A stretch of 64,000 nucleotides of DNA from Actinomadura cremea (GCF_014648495.1 NZ_BMRF01000028.1:1-64000), one strand, 5' to 3'; shown: positions 37,761-46,130, numbered from the stretch's first letter. A program made the numbers and translations. Notes: a model not told the origin generated them from the letters alone.

Positions 37761-38996
37761 GTGCGTCCGATCGATGTTGAGCGTGTGTCCGTGGGCGAGA
37801 GCGTGGACCGGTATGTGGAGATGGTGCGGGCGAAGACGGTGACGGGGGCGCTGGCGCCGGGGACGGCGGAGGTGTATGCGCGGGATGCGGTGACGTTCGC
37901 GGTGCTGGCGGGTGCGGAGCGGGTGCTGGACGATCTGTCGGGTGAGGACGTCGATGCGGTGTTGTTGAGGTTCGCGCGTAAGCCGGATGGTCGCCGGTCG
38001 GGTTCTGGTGCGGTGGGTTCTGGTGCGGGTGGTGCGGTGCAGAGTGCGGCGTCGCAGGCGCGGTTTCGGCGGTCGGTGTCGGCGTTGTTCCAGTACGCGG
38101 TGGTGGCGGGGTGGGTGCAGTTGAATCCGATGCAGGCGGTGACGGTGCGGCCGCGGCATCGGGGTGGGTTGCGTGCGGAGCGGCGGGCGTTGACGGTGGA
38201 GCAGGCGGAGGGGTTGCTGGGTGCGGCGCGGGGGTTGGCGGATGCGGGCGGGGGTGCGGGTTCGGGGCGGCGGTCGGATCAGCGGACGGAGTTGCGGGAC
38301 GGGTTGATCGTGTTGTTGCTGGCGGCGGTGGGGCCGCGGGTGTCGGAGTTGACGCGGGCGAATGTGGAGGATTTCTTCGTCAATGGGGGGACGCGGTATT
38401 GGCGGGTGTTCGGTAAGGGTGGGCGGACGCGGGATGTGCCGTTGCCGGGTCCGGTGGTGGAGGTGCTGGACGTGTATCTGGCGGAGGGGCGTGGGGGGCT
38501 GGATCGGGGGCGGGAGCCGAAGGCGTTGTTGTTGTCGTGGCGGGGGCGGCGGTTGGCGCGGGGTGATGTGCAGGGGGTGATCGATCGGGTGCTGGCGCGG
38601 GTGGAGCCGGGGCGGCGGCGGAGTGTGACGCCGCATGGGCTGCGGCATACGACGGCGACGCATTTGTTGGCGGCGGCGACGGACATGGATGCGGTGCGGC
38701 GGGTGTTGGGGCATGCGGATCTGGCGACGTTGGGGCGGTATCGGGATGAGTTGCCGGGTGAGCTGGAGGCGGCGATGCGGGTGCATCCGCTGCTGGGGTC
38801 GGTGGTGTCAGAGCCAGCCGAGTTCGGTGGGTTGGGGGAAGCCGCGCTGCCAGATTCCGTAGGCGGTGAGGGTGATGGCGGCGGGGGCGAAGGTGATGAT
38901 GAGGGTGCGTCCGAGGTGGTGGCGGGTGTGCCATCCCCAGGCGGTGAAGGCGGTGGCGACGGCGATGCCCATGAGGGCGGTGCCGCCTTCGAGTGA
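37761..38996 (+). CDS. Tyrosine recombinase (XerC/D-like integrase)
   Basis: An N-terminal SAM-like core-binding domain (VDRYVEMVRAKTVTGALAPG, RFRRSVSALFQYAVVAGW) is followed by a catalytic domain with the full set: Arg in AAVGPRVSELTRA, Lys in FGKGGRTRDVPL, HxxR in TPHGLRHTTATHL, His in VLGHADLATL, Tyr in GRYRDEL. GTG 37761 gives 411 residues. The conserved protein ends about MRVHPLLGS; the frame then runs 180 bp further, antisense to the membrane-protein gene, giving a Gly/Glu-rich tail. Role could be element integration or multimer resolution; no att site was recognised. Confidence 0.87.
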   Translation: MRPIDVERVSVGESVDRYVEMVRAKTVTGALAPGTAEVYARDAVTFAVLAGAERVLDDLSGEDVDAVLLRFARKPDGRRSGSGAVGSGAGGAVQSAASQARFRRSVSALFQYAVVAGWVQLNPMQAVTVRPRHRGGLRAERRALTVEQAEGLLGAARGLADAGGGAGSGRRSDQRTELRDGLIVLLLAAVGPRVSELTRANVEDFFVNGGTRYWRVFGKGGRTRDVPLPGPVVEVLDVYLAEGRGGLDRGREPKALLLSWRGRRLARGDVQGVIDRVLARVEPGRRRSVTPHGLRHTTATHLLAAATDMDAVRRVLGHADLATLGRYRDELPGELEAAMRVHPLLGSVVSEPAEFGGLGEAALPDSVGGEGDGGGGEGDDEGASEVVAGVPSPGGEGGGDGDAHEGGAAFE

Positions 38997-39515
38997 GTTG
39001 GTGGTCCAGGTGAGGCCGACGGCGAGGGCGGGGACGGTGGTGAGTCGTGCGGGCGGGGCGGGGTGGTGGGCGAGGGTGCGGGCGAGGGCGGCGATGATCA
39101 GGGCGACTCCGGCGTACCAGATGTAGTGGCCGGCGACCTCGTCCCAGAGGTGGACGACGGGGAGGCCGGGGGTGTCGTTGCCGACGGAGTTGGCGGCGAG
39201 GTGGATGCCGTGTCCTTCGACGTAGGTGATGGCGCCGGTGAGGTAGAGGGTCCAGGTGAGGCGGTCGGCGCGGGCGGTGTGTAGTGCGGCGGCGGCGGTG
39301 AGCAGGACGGTGTAGGGGGTGAGGATGTCGGCCCAGTCGGCCCAGCGTGTGTGGCCGATGGTGCCGAGTCCGGCGAGGCCGAAGCCGATGTGGTGGGTGA
39401 GGCTGTAGAGGACGGCGCAGGCGGTGAGCCATCGCAGGGGGTGCGGGGTGGTGTCGGCGGCTGCGGTGGGTGTGGTGGTGTGCGGTTCGGCGGGTGTGGC
39501 CGGTGGCGTGGTCAT
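38808..39515 (-). CDS. Unknown polytopic membrane protein with His/Glu-rich helices
   Basis: 235 residues, six or seven helices after a Thr/Pro-rich N-terminus. Polar residues recur inside membrane segments: SLTHHIGFGLAGLG, YVEGHGIHLAANSVGN, HLWDEVAGHYIWYAG. The E-x-H...H and H-x3-E-x3-H spacing suggests a membrane-embedded metal or heme site, but no family was recognised. ATG 39515 follows AGGGGAGGGG. The 3' end overlaps the recombinase frame by 189 bp on the opposite strand. Confidence 0.75.
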   Translation of the reverse strand: MTTPPATPAEPHTTTPTAAADTTPHPLRWLTACAVLYSLTHHIGFGLAGLGTIGHTRWADWADILTPYTVLLTAAAALHTARADRLTWTLYLTGAITYVEGHGIHLAANSVGNDTPGLPVVHLWDEVAGHYIWYAGVALIIAALARTLAHHPAPPARLTTVPALAVGLTWTTNSLEGGTALMGIAVATAFTAWGWHTRHHLGRTLIITFAPAAITLTAYGIWQRGFPQPTELGWL

Positions 39516-39677
39516 GCCCCTCCCCTGGCGTGGATGGGTGTCCATCATGGCGTGGGGAGGGGGTGGTTCGCGGGCGGCTCGTCCGTGAAGTGGGGGGTCC
39601 GTACTGCCGAAAGTGGGGGGTGGTGGTGGTCGTTCGGCCGATGCCCTGGGTGGTGGCCGTTGCCTAGCGTCGTGACC

Positions 39678-40352
39678 ATGGACGGTGTCATGGATCTGGT
39701 GCACACGGCGGTGACCTCGCCGTGGTTCTATCTCGTGTTGTTCGCGGTCGCGGCGATCGACGGGTTCTTCCCGGTGGTGCCCAGCGAGAGCACGGTGATC
39801 ACGGCGGGGGTGTACGCGGCGTCGGTGGGTCAGCCGGACCTGGTGCCGGTGGTGGTGCTGGCGGCGGCGGGTGCGTTCATCGGCGATCACGTGTCCTACA
39901 CCGTGGGGCGGTTGTCGGGGGGACGGCTGGAACGGCGGTTGCGTCCGGGGACGCGGCGGCATGGTGCCTTCGCGTGGGCGGGGCGGACGCTGGCGGAGCG
40001 TGGTGGGCTGATTCTGGTGGTGGCGCGGTATGTGCCGGGTGGGCGGACGGCCGTGACGATGACGATGGGCGCCGTCGGGTATCCGCTGCGGTCGTTCTCG
40101 ATGTTCGCGGCCGTCGCGGCGGTGTCGTGGGCGCTGTACGGGGCGTTGCTGGGCTATGTGGGCGGGGTCGCGTTCGAGAACGATCCGCTGAAGGGCGTCG
40201 CGGTCGGTCTGGGGTTGGCGCTGGCGGTGACGGCGGTGGTGGAGGGCGTGCGTTTCGCGGTGCGCCGTCGCCGCGGTGACTCCGGTGGTGAGGCCGGGGT
40301 TGGGGAGAGTGCGGACGAGTCGCCGCGGGTGGGGACTTTTCCCGGCGCTTGA
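39678..40352 (+). CDS. DedA-family membrane protein
   Basis: 224 residues. DedA/SNARE-associated signature: FFPVVPSESTVITAGVYAA, GAFIGDHVSYTVGR, ARYVPGGRTAVTMTMG, ending with a helix and basic tail. DedA proteins are linked to undecaprenyl-phosphate/phospholipid recycling and membrane homeostasis. ATG 39678. A PAP2 phosphatase gene follows 91 bp downstream, a sensible partner in polyprenyl-phosphate or lipid turnover. Confidence 0.9.
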   Translation: MDGVMDLVHTAVTSPWFYLVLFAVAAIDGFFPVVPSESTVITAGVYAASVGQPDLVPVVVLAAAGAFIGDHVSYTVGRLSGGRLERRLRPGTRRHGAFAWAGRTLAERGGLILVVARYVPGGRTAVTMTMGAVGYPLRSFSMFAAVAAVSWALYGALLGYVGGVAFENDPLKGVAVGLGLALAVTAVVEGVRFAVRRRRGDSGGEAGVGESADESPRVGTFPGA

Positions 40353-40443
40353 TCGTCCTTCGTGACAGGCTTTGCACTCAGGTGACCGTAGGGTGAACTT
40401 TCGCGGTCCGGCCGGGGTCTGACCTGTCGGGCGGGTCGCGTCG

Positions 40444-41235
40444 ATGGAGAGGGAGAGGATGCAGGCGCCAGAGTTCAGCGCGGATCTGTACCGGGAGATC
40501 GCCGAGTTCGCGCACGGCACGCCGTCGTGGGTGCACACGCTGGCCGAGATCGGTACGGACGCGGGGTTGCTGCTGTTCGCCGCGCTGTTCGTGGCGGGCT
40601 GGTGGCGGGCGCGCGGCGCGGACGCGCGGGCGATGGGGCTGGCGTTGGCGGCGCCGTTCGCGGTGGTGGCGGCCTACCTGGTGAGCGAGGTCTCCAAGAC
40701 GTTCATCGAGGAGGAGCGCCCGTGCCGGGCGGTGTCGGGGGCGATGAACATCGCCGAGTGTCCGGCGTCGGGCGACTGGTCCTTCCCGAGCAATCATGCG
40801 ACGATCGCGGCGGCGTCGGCGGCGGCGATCGTGGTGGCGTGGCGGGCGATGGCGCCGGTCGTGCTGCCGTTGGCGATGCTGATGGCGTTCTCGCGGGTGT
40901 TCGTGGGTGTGCATTATCCGCACGATGTCGCGGCCGGGTTCGTGCTGGGGTGTGTGGCCGCGCCGCTGGTGGCGGTGCTGCTGGTGCGGGTGGCGGTGCC
41001 GCTGGTGGATGCGCTGCGGGGTGTGCCGGTGGGTGTGATGCTGCTGGGGCCGCGTCCGGCCGCGGTGTCTGGGGTGTCCGGTGCTTCGCTTCCCCGCTCG
41101 CCGGGGGGTGCGGTTGCGGGTGGTGCCGTTGCCGGGGGTGCGGCGGCGGGGGCCGTCGCGCGCGAGCCCGATGCCGCGGTCACGATGCCGGACGTCATGG
41201 GCGGTGTGGTGCCGCCTCGGGGGCCGCGCTCCTAG
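40444..41235 (+). CDS. PAP2-family membrane phosphatase
   Basis: 263 residues. The three phosphatase motifs are present: KTFIEEERPCR, SFPSNHATIA and SRVFVGVHYPHDV, over five to six helices. This class dephosphorylates undecaprenyl/decaprenyl pyrophosphate or phosphatidate on the outer face of the membrane. The C-terminal ~50 residues are a low-complexity Gly/Ala/Val tail (GGAVAGGAVAGGAAAGAVA). Preceded by GGAGAGGGAGAGG. Confidence 0.9.
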   Translation: MERERMQAPEFSADLYREIAEFAHGTPSWVHTLAEIGTDAGLLLFAALFVAGWWRARGADARAMGLALAAPFAVVAAYLVSEVSKTFIEEERPCRAVSGAMNIAECPASGDWSFPSNHATIAAASAAAIVVAWRAMAPVVLPLAMLMAFSRVFVGVHYPHDVAAGFVLGCVAAPLVAVLLVRVAVPLVDALRGVPVGVMLLGPRPAAVSGVSGASLPRSPGGAVAGGAVAGGAAAGAVAREPDAAVTMPDVMGGVVPPRGPRS

Positions 41236-41352
41236 GTCGGGTTTCGCGGCGGGTCGTTCGTTCTGGACGGGCCGTGTCGGTGGTGTGCGAGCACCGTCGG
41301 CGCGGCCCGTCCGCGTGTCCGGGGGCGGCCTGTCGGGGGCATGGCCGGGGGG

Positions 41353-41363
41353 TGACGAAAGTC
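41353..41363. promoter_or_regulatory. TGACGAAAGTC motif upstream of the ABC transporter
   Basis: TGACGAAAGTC followed by GAGG; arms GAC/GTC around GAAA. The same 11-mer occurs at 46119-46129 between the two divergent sensor-kinase genes, followed by AAGG. A shared regulator site, probably for one of the NarL-type response regulators nearby, is inferred. Confidence 0.5.
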
Positions 41364-41447
41364 GAGGGTGGTCGGTGCCGTTCGCGCAGTGTCCGGTCGC
41401 TCCCGGGCTCCTAGGTTCGTGCAGGTGAACACGGATCGGGAGACAAG

Positions 41448-42389
41448 ATGATCGCTGTGCGGGGATTGACGAAGCGGTACGGGGACCGGACCGCCGTCGA
41501 CGGTCTGACGATGGACGTCGTGGCGGGCCGGGTGACGGGCTTCCTCGGCCCCAACGGCGCGGGGAAGTCCACGACGATGCGGATGATCCTGGGGCTGGAC
41601 CGCCCGACGGCGGGTGAGGCGCTCATCGGCGGCCGGGCCTACCGGGAGCTGCCGCATCCGCTGCGCGAGGTGGGGGCGCTGCTGGACGCCAAGGCGGTGC
41701 ATCCGGGACGGTCGGCGCGGCGGCATCTGCTGGCGATGGCGCGCAGCAACGGCGTCCCGGCGCGGCGGGTCGAGGAGGTTCTGGCGGCGGTGGGGCTGGA
41801 GCGGGTCGCCGGGCGGCGGGCCGGGACGTTCTCGCTCGGGATGAGTCAGCGGCTGGGTATCGCGGGGGCGCTGCTGGGCGATCCGGGCGTGCTGCTGTTC
41901 GACGAGCCGGTGAACGGGCTGGATCCCGACGGGGTGCTGTGGGTCCGGCGGCTGATGCGGTCGCTGGCGGCCGAGGGCCGGACGGTGTTCGTCTCGTCGC
42001 ATCTGATGAGCGAGATGCAGCTGACGGCGGACCGGCTCGTGGTCATCGGCCGGGGGCGCCTGATCGCCGACGCTCCCGTCGCCGAGGTGATCGCGGCGAG
42101 TTCGAGCAACACGGTCCGGGTGCGCGGGCCCCGTCCCGAGGAGCTGGTCGCCGAGCTCACGGCCCGGTTGGGCCCGGACGGGGCGCGGGTGCGGCGCGGC
42201 GACGAGGGTGAGCTGGTGGTGTCGGGGGTCGCGGCGGAGCGGGTGGGGTTGGCGGCGCACGCGGCCGGGCTGCCGCTGTTCGAGCTCACGGCGGTGCAGG
42301 CGTCGTTGGAGGAGGCGTACATGGAGTTGACGGGTTCGAGTGTCGAGTACGACGCGGCGGCGCCCGGCGTGGAGAGGACGGGCCGGTGA
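41448..42389 (+). CDS. ABC transporter ATP-binding protein (drug/lipid-export type)
   Basis: 313 residues. Walker A GPNGAGKSTTMRMILGL near 37, signature FSLGMSQRLGIAGALL, Walker B VLLFDEPVNGLDPDG, H-loop VFVSSHLMSEMQ, then a DUF4162-like C-terminal domain. Partner of the permease whose GTG overlaps its stop by 4 bp (42386-42389). Such exporters often answer to a neighbouring two-component system and handle antimicrobials or envelope lipids. Confidence 0.92.
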   Translation: MIAVRGLTKRYGDRTAVDGLTMDVVAGRVTGFLGPNGAGKSTTMRMILGLDRPTAGEALIGGRAYRELPHPLREVGALLDAKAVHPGRSARRHLLAMARSNGVPARRVEEVLAAVGLERVAGRRAGTFSLGMSQRLGIAGALLGDPGVLLFDEPVNGLDPDGVLWVRRLMRSLAAEGRTVFVSSHLMSEMQLTADRLVVIGRGRLIADAPVAEVIAASSSNTVRVRGPRPEELVAELTARLGPDGARVRRGDEGELVVSGVAAERVGLAAHAAGLPLFELTAVQASLEEAYMELTGSSVEYDAAAPGVERTGR

Positions 42390-43243
42390 CCGCGGGGAAC
42401 ACGACGGAGCCGAGGGTGTCGCGGCGGCGTGCGGCGGCCCCGGCCGGGACGGGCGCGGACGGGCGGGGGGCCGCGGGCGGCGGGCTGCGCGGGGCGCTCG
42501 CCGCCGAGTGGATCAAGTTGTGGTCGGTGCGGTCGACCTGGTGGGGTCTGGCGGGCGCGGTGGTGATGATGGGGGTGGTCAGTCTGATCCTGGCGACCGA
42601 CACCGCCACCGACAACGCCTCCGGGCGGCCGGGTATCGAGCCGCCCGGGGTGATCGCGGTGACCGACATTCCGGTCGGCGCGGTCGATCTGGTGCAGTTC
42701 GTCGTGCTGACCCTGGCGATCCTGTCGGTCACCGGCGAGTACGCCACCGGGAGCATCCGCACGACGTTGCAGTGCGTGCCGCTGCGGGGGCGGATGCTGG
42801 CCGCCAAGGCGGCGGTCGTGGCGGCCGTGACGTTCCCCGCCGGGATCGTCCTGATCCTGCTGGGCGCCGGGACCGCGGCCCCGATGCTGGGCGAGTGGGG
42901 GCGGCTGGAGGCGGGCGAGCTGGTGCGCGCCGCGCTGGCCGCCGGGACGTATCTGGCGCTGACGGGTGTGCTGATGACGGGCGTGGCGGCGATGCTGCGC
43001 AGCATCGCCGCCACGCTGACCACGGCGTTCCTGTTCCTGCTGGTGGTGCCGATGACCCTCGCCAACGCCCGGTCGGAGCTGCTGAGGGACGCGGCGGACG
43101 CGCTGCCGGCCACCGCGGGCCGGTACTTCCTGGCCGGGGAGGGGGGACCCTACCCGGCCGCGGCGGGTGCGGCGATCGTGGCGGCGTGGGCGGCGGCGGC
43201 CCTGTGGGGCGGGACGATCGTGCTGCGCCGCCGGGACGCCTGA
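42386..43243 (+). CDS. ABC-2 type permease
   Basis: 285 residues, a cytoplasmic Ala/Gly-rich start, then six hydrophobic segments. EWIKLWSVRSTWWGL is a typical ABC-2 permease N-terminal signature, followed later by VTGEYATGSIRTTLQCVPLR. Translationally coupled (GTGA overlap) to the ATPase gene. Ends at a terminator shared with the convergent response regulator. Confidence 0.9.
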   Translation: MTAGNTTEPRVSRRRAAAPAGTGADGRGAAGGGLRGALAAEWIKLWSVRSTWWGLAGAVVMMGVVSLILATDTATDNASGRPGIEPPGVIAVTDIPVGAVDLVQFVVLTLAILSVTGEYATGSIRTTLQCVPLRGRMLAAKAAVVAAVTFPAGIVLILLGAGTAAPMLGEWGRLEAGELVRAALAAGTYLALTGVLMTGVAAMLRSIAATLTTAFLFLLVVPMTLANARSELLRDAADALPATAGRYFLAGEGGPYPAAAGAAIVAAWAAAALWGGTIVLRRRDA

Positions 43244-43312
43244 GCCCGTGCGGACGACCGGACGGCGGACCGGACGGCGGACCGTACGGCGTCCGGTGCC
43301 GCCCGCACGGGC
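43244..43312. terminator. Terminator region with tandem 12-bp repeats between convergent genes
   Basis: GCCCGTGCGG (43244-43253) can pair with CCGCACGGGC (43303-43312). Between them the 12-mer ACCGGACGGCGG is repeated twice with a third partial copy. The structure fills the whole gap between the permease and response-regulator stops. Confidence 0.6.
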
Positions 43313-43315
43313 CGG

Positions 43316-44068
43316 TCAGGTGCGGGCCCGCCCGGAGGGGTCCGGGCCCGCGCCCGTCCCGTCCGCGGTGCGGTCCGCCGTCCGGTCGTCCGCCGCGCGG
43401 TTCACCGCGCCGCCCGTCCCGTCGACCAGGCCGGCCTCGTAGGCCACGATCGCGGCCTGCACGCGGTTCTTGACCTCCAGCCGCGTCAGGATGGCGCTCA
43501 CGTACGCCTTCACCGTGCCCTCCACCACGTGGAGCCGGTGGGCGATCTCGGCGTTGGACAGCCCGGCGCCCACCAGTGCCAGCACCTGCCGCTCCCGCGG
43601 CGTCAGGTCGGCGGTGCGGCGCCGGGCCCGCGCCTCCTGCGTCATGCGGCCGCCGCGCAGCTCGGTGATGACCCGGTGCGCGACCTTCGGCGACAGGTAC
43701 GCCGCGCCGCCGGCGACCGCGCGGACCCCCGCGATCAGTTCGTGCGGGTCCCCCGACTTCAGCAGGAACCCGCCGGCGCCGCCCGCCAGGGCGCGGGCGA
43801 TGTACTCGTCCTCCCCGAAGGTGGTCAGCATGACGACGCCGGTGGCGGGCGCCGCGCGGCGCAGTTCGTCGGCGGCGGCCAGGCCGTCCAGCCGCGGCAT
43901 GCGGATGTCCAGCAGGGCGACGTCGGGCCGGTGCGCCAGGACGCCCTCGATCGCCTCCCGCCCGTCGGCGGCCTCGGCGACGACCTCGATGCCGGGGTCG
44001 GCGGCCAGGATCGCGCGCACCCCCGCGCGGATCATGGCTTCGTCGTCGGCGAGCAGTACCCGGATCAC
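43316..44068 (-). CDS. NarL/LuxR-family response regulator
   Basis: 250 residues. Receiver domain: RVLLADDEAMIRAGVRAIL, phosphoacceptor Asp in VALLDIRMPRLDG, VVMLTTFGEDEYIARAL, FLLKSGDP. C-terminal LuxR helix-turn-helix: LTPRERQVLALVGAGLSNAE and GTVKAYVSAILTRL. A ~30-residue Asp/Ala/Thr-rich tail follows. GTG 44068 overlaps the kinase stop by 4 bp (GTGA), so kinase and regulator form a coupled pair. Confidence 0.93.
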   Translation of the reverse strand: MIRVLLADDEAMIRAGVRAILAADPGIEVVAEAADGREAIEGVLAHRPDVALLDIRMPRLDGLAAADELRRAAPATGVVMLTTFGEDEYIARALAGGAGGFLLKSGDPHELIAGVRAVAGGAAYLSPKVAHRVITELRGGRMTQEARARRRTADLTPRERQVLALVGAGLSNAEIAHRLHVVEGTVKAYVSAILTRLEVKNRVQAAIVAYEAGLVDGTGGAVNRAADDRTADRTADGTGAGPDPSGRART

Positions 44069-46080
44069 GGGGTTTCCCTTCGGTCGTCGAGCTGTCTGGC
44101 CAGCACCGAGGTGCTGTAGGAGTCCTTGGTGACGAGGCGTCCGCCGTCGAAGCACAGCCGGTAGATCCATTCGGTGCCCAGCAGGTTGGCCTCGGGACGG
44201 TAGTAGCGGCAGTCGGCTCCCGGCGGTTCGGGCACGCTCTCGCGGACGACGCCGATTCCGCTGGTCTGCATGGACGGCAGCGTCCGTGTCACGGCGTCCT
44301 GGTCGGCGCCGACGCGCAGCGCCCCGTAGTCGGCGGGGTCCAGCACCGAGTTCAGGGTGACGTAGACGTGGTGGCCGGCCATCACGGCGCCGAGCGCGGC
44401 CAGCAGCATCGCCGGGACGGCGATCGCGGTGATCAGCCCGCGGCGGACCTGGCGGCGCGCCCGCTCCAGGTACCGCGCGGACTCGCTGACCGGGCCCGGT
44501 CCCGGTGCGGGGTTCGGGCTGCCGTGGCCGCCGGGCCGGTCGTGGGGCGGTCGTTCGTCCGGGCCGGCGGGGAGCCCGAACGTGGCGCGCAGCGCGGACC
44601 CGGCGGCCGAGCCGGGCGCGTCGGGCGCGTCGGGGACGGGCGGTGCGTGCCGGGGGCGCCCGTCGGGTCCCTGGGGGGTCGCGGGCAGGCGCGCGGTGAC
44701 CCGGAAGCCGCCGCCGGGCTCGGGCCCGGCGAGCAGGACGCCGCCGGCGAGGCGGACGCGTTCGGTGAGGCCGGTCAGTCCCCGCCCGCCCCCGGACGGC
44801 AGCAGCGGCGGCCCCTCGGGCGGCGGCTCGTTGACGACCGTCACCTCGATCACCGCCCCGCCGTCGCCGCTGTCGTCGCCGCTGTCGTCGCCGCTGTCGT
44901 CGCCGTCGGCGGGGCGGCGGGTCAGGTGCACGGTGACGGGGGCGCCCGGAGCGTGCTTGGCCGCGTTGGTGATCGCCTCCTGCACCACCCGGTGCGCGGC
45001 CAGCCCCGCCATCGGGTCCGCCGCGAGCACCGCCGCGACGCCGCCGGCGCCGTCCCCGTCCCCGCCGGTGTCCTGCCCGGCGAGGCGGACCGGGACGCCC
45101 GACGCGCGGGCCCGCTCGACCAGCTCGGCGATGCTCTCGCGGCCGGGCCGCGTCGGCGCGTCCGGCGGCCCGCCGCCGGGCCCCTCCCCCGCCGCGGCCG
45201 CGGCGGCGTCCTCGCGCAGCACCCCGATGATCTCCCGCAGATGCTCGGTCGCCTCCGCCGCGCCCGCGCGCAGCTCCGCCGCCGCCCGCCGGTGCGGCTC
45301 CTCCAGCCCGGCCGCGACCTGCAGCGCGCCCGCCCGCACGGCGATCAGCGCCAGCTCGTGCCCGAGGGAGTCGTGCATGTCCTGGGCGATGCGGGCCCGC
45401 TCGCGGAGCCGCTCCTGCTCGGCGATGATGCGCTGCTCGCGTTCCAGCCGCTCGGCGCGGTCCCAGCCCGCCCGCACCAGCTCCTGGTACTGCCGCCAGT
45501 AGCGGCCCATCAGCCACGGCAGGACGCCCAGCAGCACCAGCCACACCGTGCTGGGGAACCACACCGTCACGTCGAGGTCGCGCAGGACGCTCAGCGCGAC
45601 CCCGCCCGCCAGCACGAACGCGAACCCCCACAGCACCGGCCGCGACCGCTGCGACCGCAGTCCCGTGAGGTAGGCCAGGGCGGGCATGGCGAACACGAAG
45701 TTGCCGTGCAGCGCGATCACCGAGATCCCGAGGATCAGCGCGGCGATCGGCCAGGTCCGCGACACCGCGACCACCACGGCCAGCACCGCGATCCCGACGA
45801 TCTGCAGCCACCAGCCCGCCGAGTCCGGCTCGAGCGGGGTGACCGAGTTGATCGCCGGGGGCAGCACCAGGACGGTCCACAGCAGCGTGTCCCGCACCAC
45901 CATGTCCCGTCGCGGGCGCCGTACCGCCTCGCGCACCGCGCCCGCCGCCGCCCGCACCGTACCTTGCACCGTCCGGCGGCCCGGCTCCGGTGCGGGCGTG
46001 GGGGCGTCCGGCGGCGGCTCGTGCCCGCCCGGGCGCGGGCGTCCGGACGGGGTGTGGACACGGGGTGCGGAGTCGTTCAC
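44065..46080 (-). CDS. HisKA_3 sensor kinase with extra C-terminal membrane helix and exported domain
   Basis: 671 residues, far longer than usual. A Pro-rich N-terminus (1-60) precedes four or five helices (65-195), a coiled linker, phosphoacceptor His in RIAQDMHDSLGHELALIAV (~240), and an HATPase domain (VVQEAITNAAKHAPG, GGGRGLTGLTERV). Past residue ~500 come a Pro/Gly linker, a further helix (LITAIAVPAMLLAALGAVMA) and about 100 residues ending the protein (YGALRVGADQDAVTRTLPSM, WIYRLCFDGGRLVTKDSY). This last part resembles an SmpA/BamE-like small exported domain and would lie outside the cell, a second sensor placed after the catalytic domain. GTG 46080. Confidence 0.9.
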   Translation of the reverse strand: MNDSAPRVHTPSGRPRPGGHEPPPDAPTPAPEPGRRTVQGTVRAAAGAVREAVRRPRRDMVVRDTLLWTVLVLPPAINSVTPLEPDSAGWWLQIVGIAVLAVVVAVSRTWPIAALILGISVIALHGNFVFAMPALAYLTGLRSQRSRPVLWGFAFVLAGGVALSVLRDLDVTVWFPSTVWLVLLGVLPWLMGRYWRQYQELVRAGWDRAERLEREQRIIAEQERLRERARIAQDMHDSLGHELALIAVRAGALQVAAGLEEPHRRAAAELRAGAAEATEHLREIIGVLREDAAAAAAGEGPGGGPPDAPTRPGRESIAELVERARASGVPVRLAGQDTGGDGDGAGGVAAVLAADPMAGLAAHRVVQEAITNAAKHAPGAPVTVHLTRRPADGDDSGDDSGDDSGDGGAVIEVTVVNEPPPEGPPLLPSGGGRGLTGLTERVRLAGGVLLAGPEPGGGFRVTARLPATPQGPDGRPRHAPPVPDAPDAPGSAAGSALRATFGLPAGPDERPPHDRPGGHGSPNPAPGPGPVSESARYLERARRQVRRGLITAIAVPAMLLAALGAVMAGHHVYVTLNSVLDPADYGALRVGADQDAVTRTLPSMQTSGIGVVRESVPEPPGADCRYYRPEANLLGTEWIYRLCFDGGRLVTKDSYSTSVLARQLDDRRETP

Positions 46081-46118
46081 CCCGCCCACGCTACAAGTGG
46101 GGCGAGCTGCGCTGATAC

Positions 46119-46130
46119 TGACGAAAGTCA
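46119..46130. promoter_or_regulatory. TGACGAAAGTCA motif between two divergent sensor-kinase genes
   Basis: Matches the motif at 41353-41363 over 11 bases. It lies 39 bp before the GTG of the minus-strand kinase and 98 bp before the plus-strand kinase, so it could control either operon. Confidence 0.5.

Larger units (their letters stand above)
37222..40350 (+). other. Region of extreme plus-strand G excess
   Basis: A hand-counted row (38521-38580) has 34 G and 8 C. The excess covers genes on both strands (37222-37683 and 38808-39515 are minus-strand genes), so it is regional, not a coding-strand effect. It contrasts with equally strong C excess over about 27-34 kb (row 29641-29700: 37 C, 10 G). 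Confidence 0.8.

Noticed and set aside
44368-45502. Large plus-strand open frames opposite the sensor kinase
   Set aside because: Shadow of the minus-strand kinase, which carries intact HisKA_3 and HATPase motifs.
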